From contig URNU01000103.1 in the NCBI GenBank assembly GCA_900549275.1, forward strand, positions 1-5,762: a DNA stretch of 5,762 nucleotides. Direction: 5' to 3'. This document shows, one piece after another, positions 5,708 through 5,762 of the stretch. Below the pieces are notes generated by a model. It did no database searches. It was not told the DNA's origin and worked only from the letters and a program-made list of their open reading frames with translations. Source of the stretch: an uncultured Collinsella sp. GTDB taxonomy: Bacteria; Actinomycetota; Coriobacteriia; Coriobacteriales; Coriobacteriaceae. Position 1 is the stretch's first letter. Each line of letters begins with the position of its first letter. Position numbers and translations under genes: made by a program.

Positions 5708-5762
5708 CTGATTTGCATGTCGCTCATTCTCATACCAGCGTCCATCATGCTCACTGGAACTC

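Noticed and set aside
1..5762. Complete circular plasmid represented by the whole window
   Set aside because: No terminal direct repeat is visible between the two edges, and joining them does not give a convincing Rep start; circularity cannot be shown.

Overview
The window is a compact plasmid-type backbone. Every convincing gene lies on the minus strand, so transcription runs from the right edge to the left. In that order the genes are: a large replication protein with an archaeo-eukaryotic primase-like core (about 5707 to 3698, possibly continuing past the right edge); a small ParA-type ATPase (3636 to 3010) and an overlapping ribbon-helix-helix (RHH) DNA-binding protein (3020 to 2778), together a type Ib-like partition cassette; an EcoRII-type restriction-modification pair, methyltransferase 2712 to 1741 then endonuclease 1733 to 543; and a 74-residue protein of unknown function (529 to 305). 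The leftmost 304 bases hold no gene I can name. Rep, partition and restriction-modification together suggest a small low-copy plasmid, or an integrated or metagenomic fragment of one. The host cannot be fixed from sequence alone. Composition is moderately GC-rich, and strong Shine-Dalgarno sites precede five of the six genes. The primase-like Rep recalls Gram-positive plasmid initiators, so a Gram-positive host is a weak guess.

The most interesting feature is not a gene. Two AT-rich elements flank the partition cassette. Both are built from an 8-bp TATATA-centred palindromic unit repeated at an exact 11-bp pitch. The element between rep and parA (3676-3716) has four units, arranged as two adjacent 22-bp direct repeats. 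The element between the RHH gene and the methyltransferase (2748-2777) has three units, forming a 28-bp perfect palindrome. They share an 18-bp core, TATATAGAWWGTATATAC. One-turn phasing is what an RHH dimer polymerising along one DNA face would be expected to bind, so these are probably the centromere (parS) and operator sites of the partition system. One site covers the likely par promoter and encodes the last codons of Rep. The other sits directly upstream of the restriction-modification operon, suggesting that the RHH protein also controls restriction-modification.

The working model is that Rep initiates replication, ParA and the RHH protein segregate copies through the phased arrays, and the EcoRII-type pair (predicted target CCWGG) stabilises the plasmid by killing cells that lose it and by restricting foreign DNA. 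The methyltransferase lacks the N-terminal extension of M.EcoRII, Dcm and M.SsoII, which acts as a regulator in the M.SsoII type, so control by the partition repressor would fill a real gap. Several starts were chosen from Shine-Dalgarno sites: GTG for parA and the methyltransferase, and a downstream ATG for both the RHH gene and the 74-residue gene.
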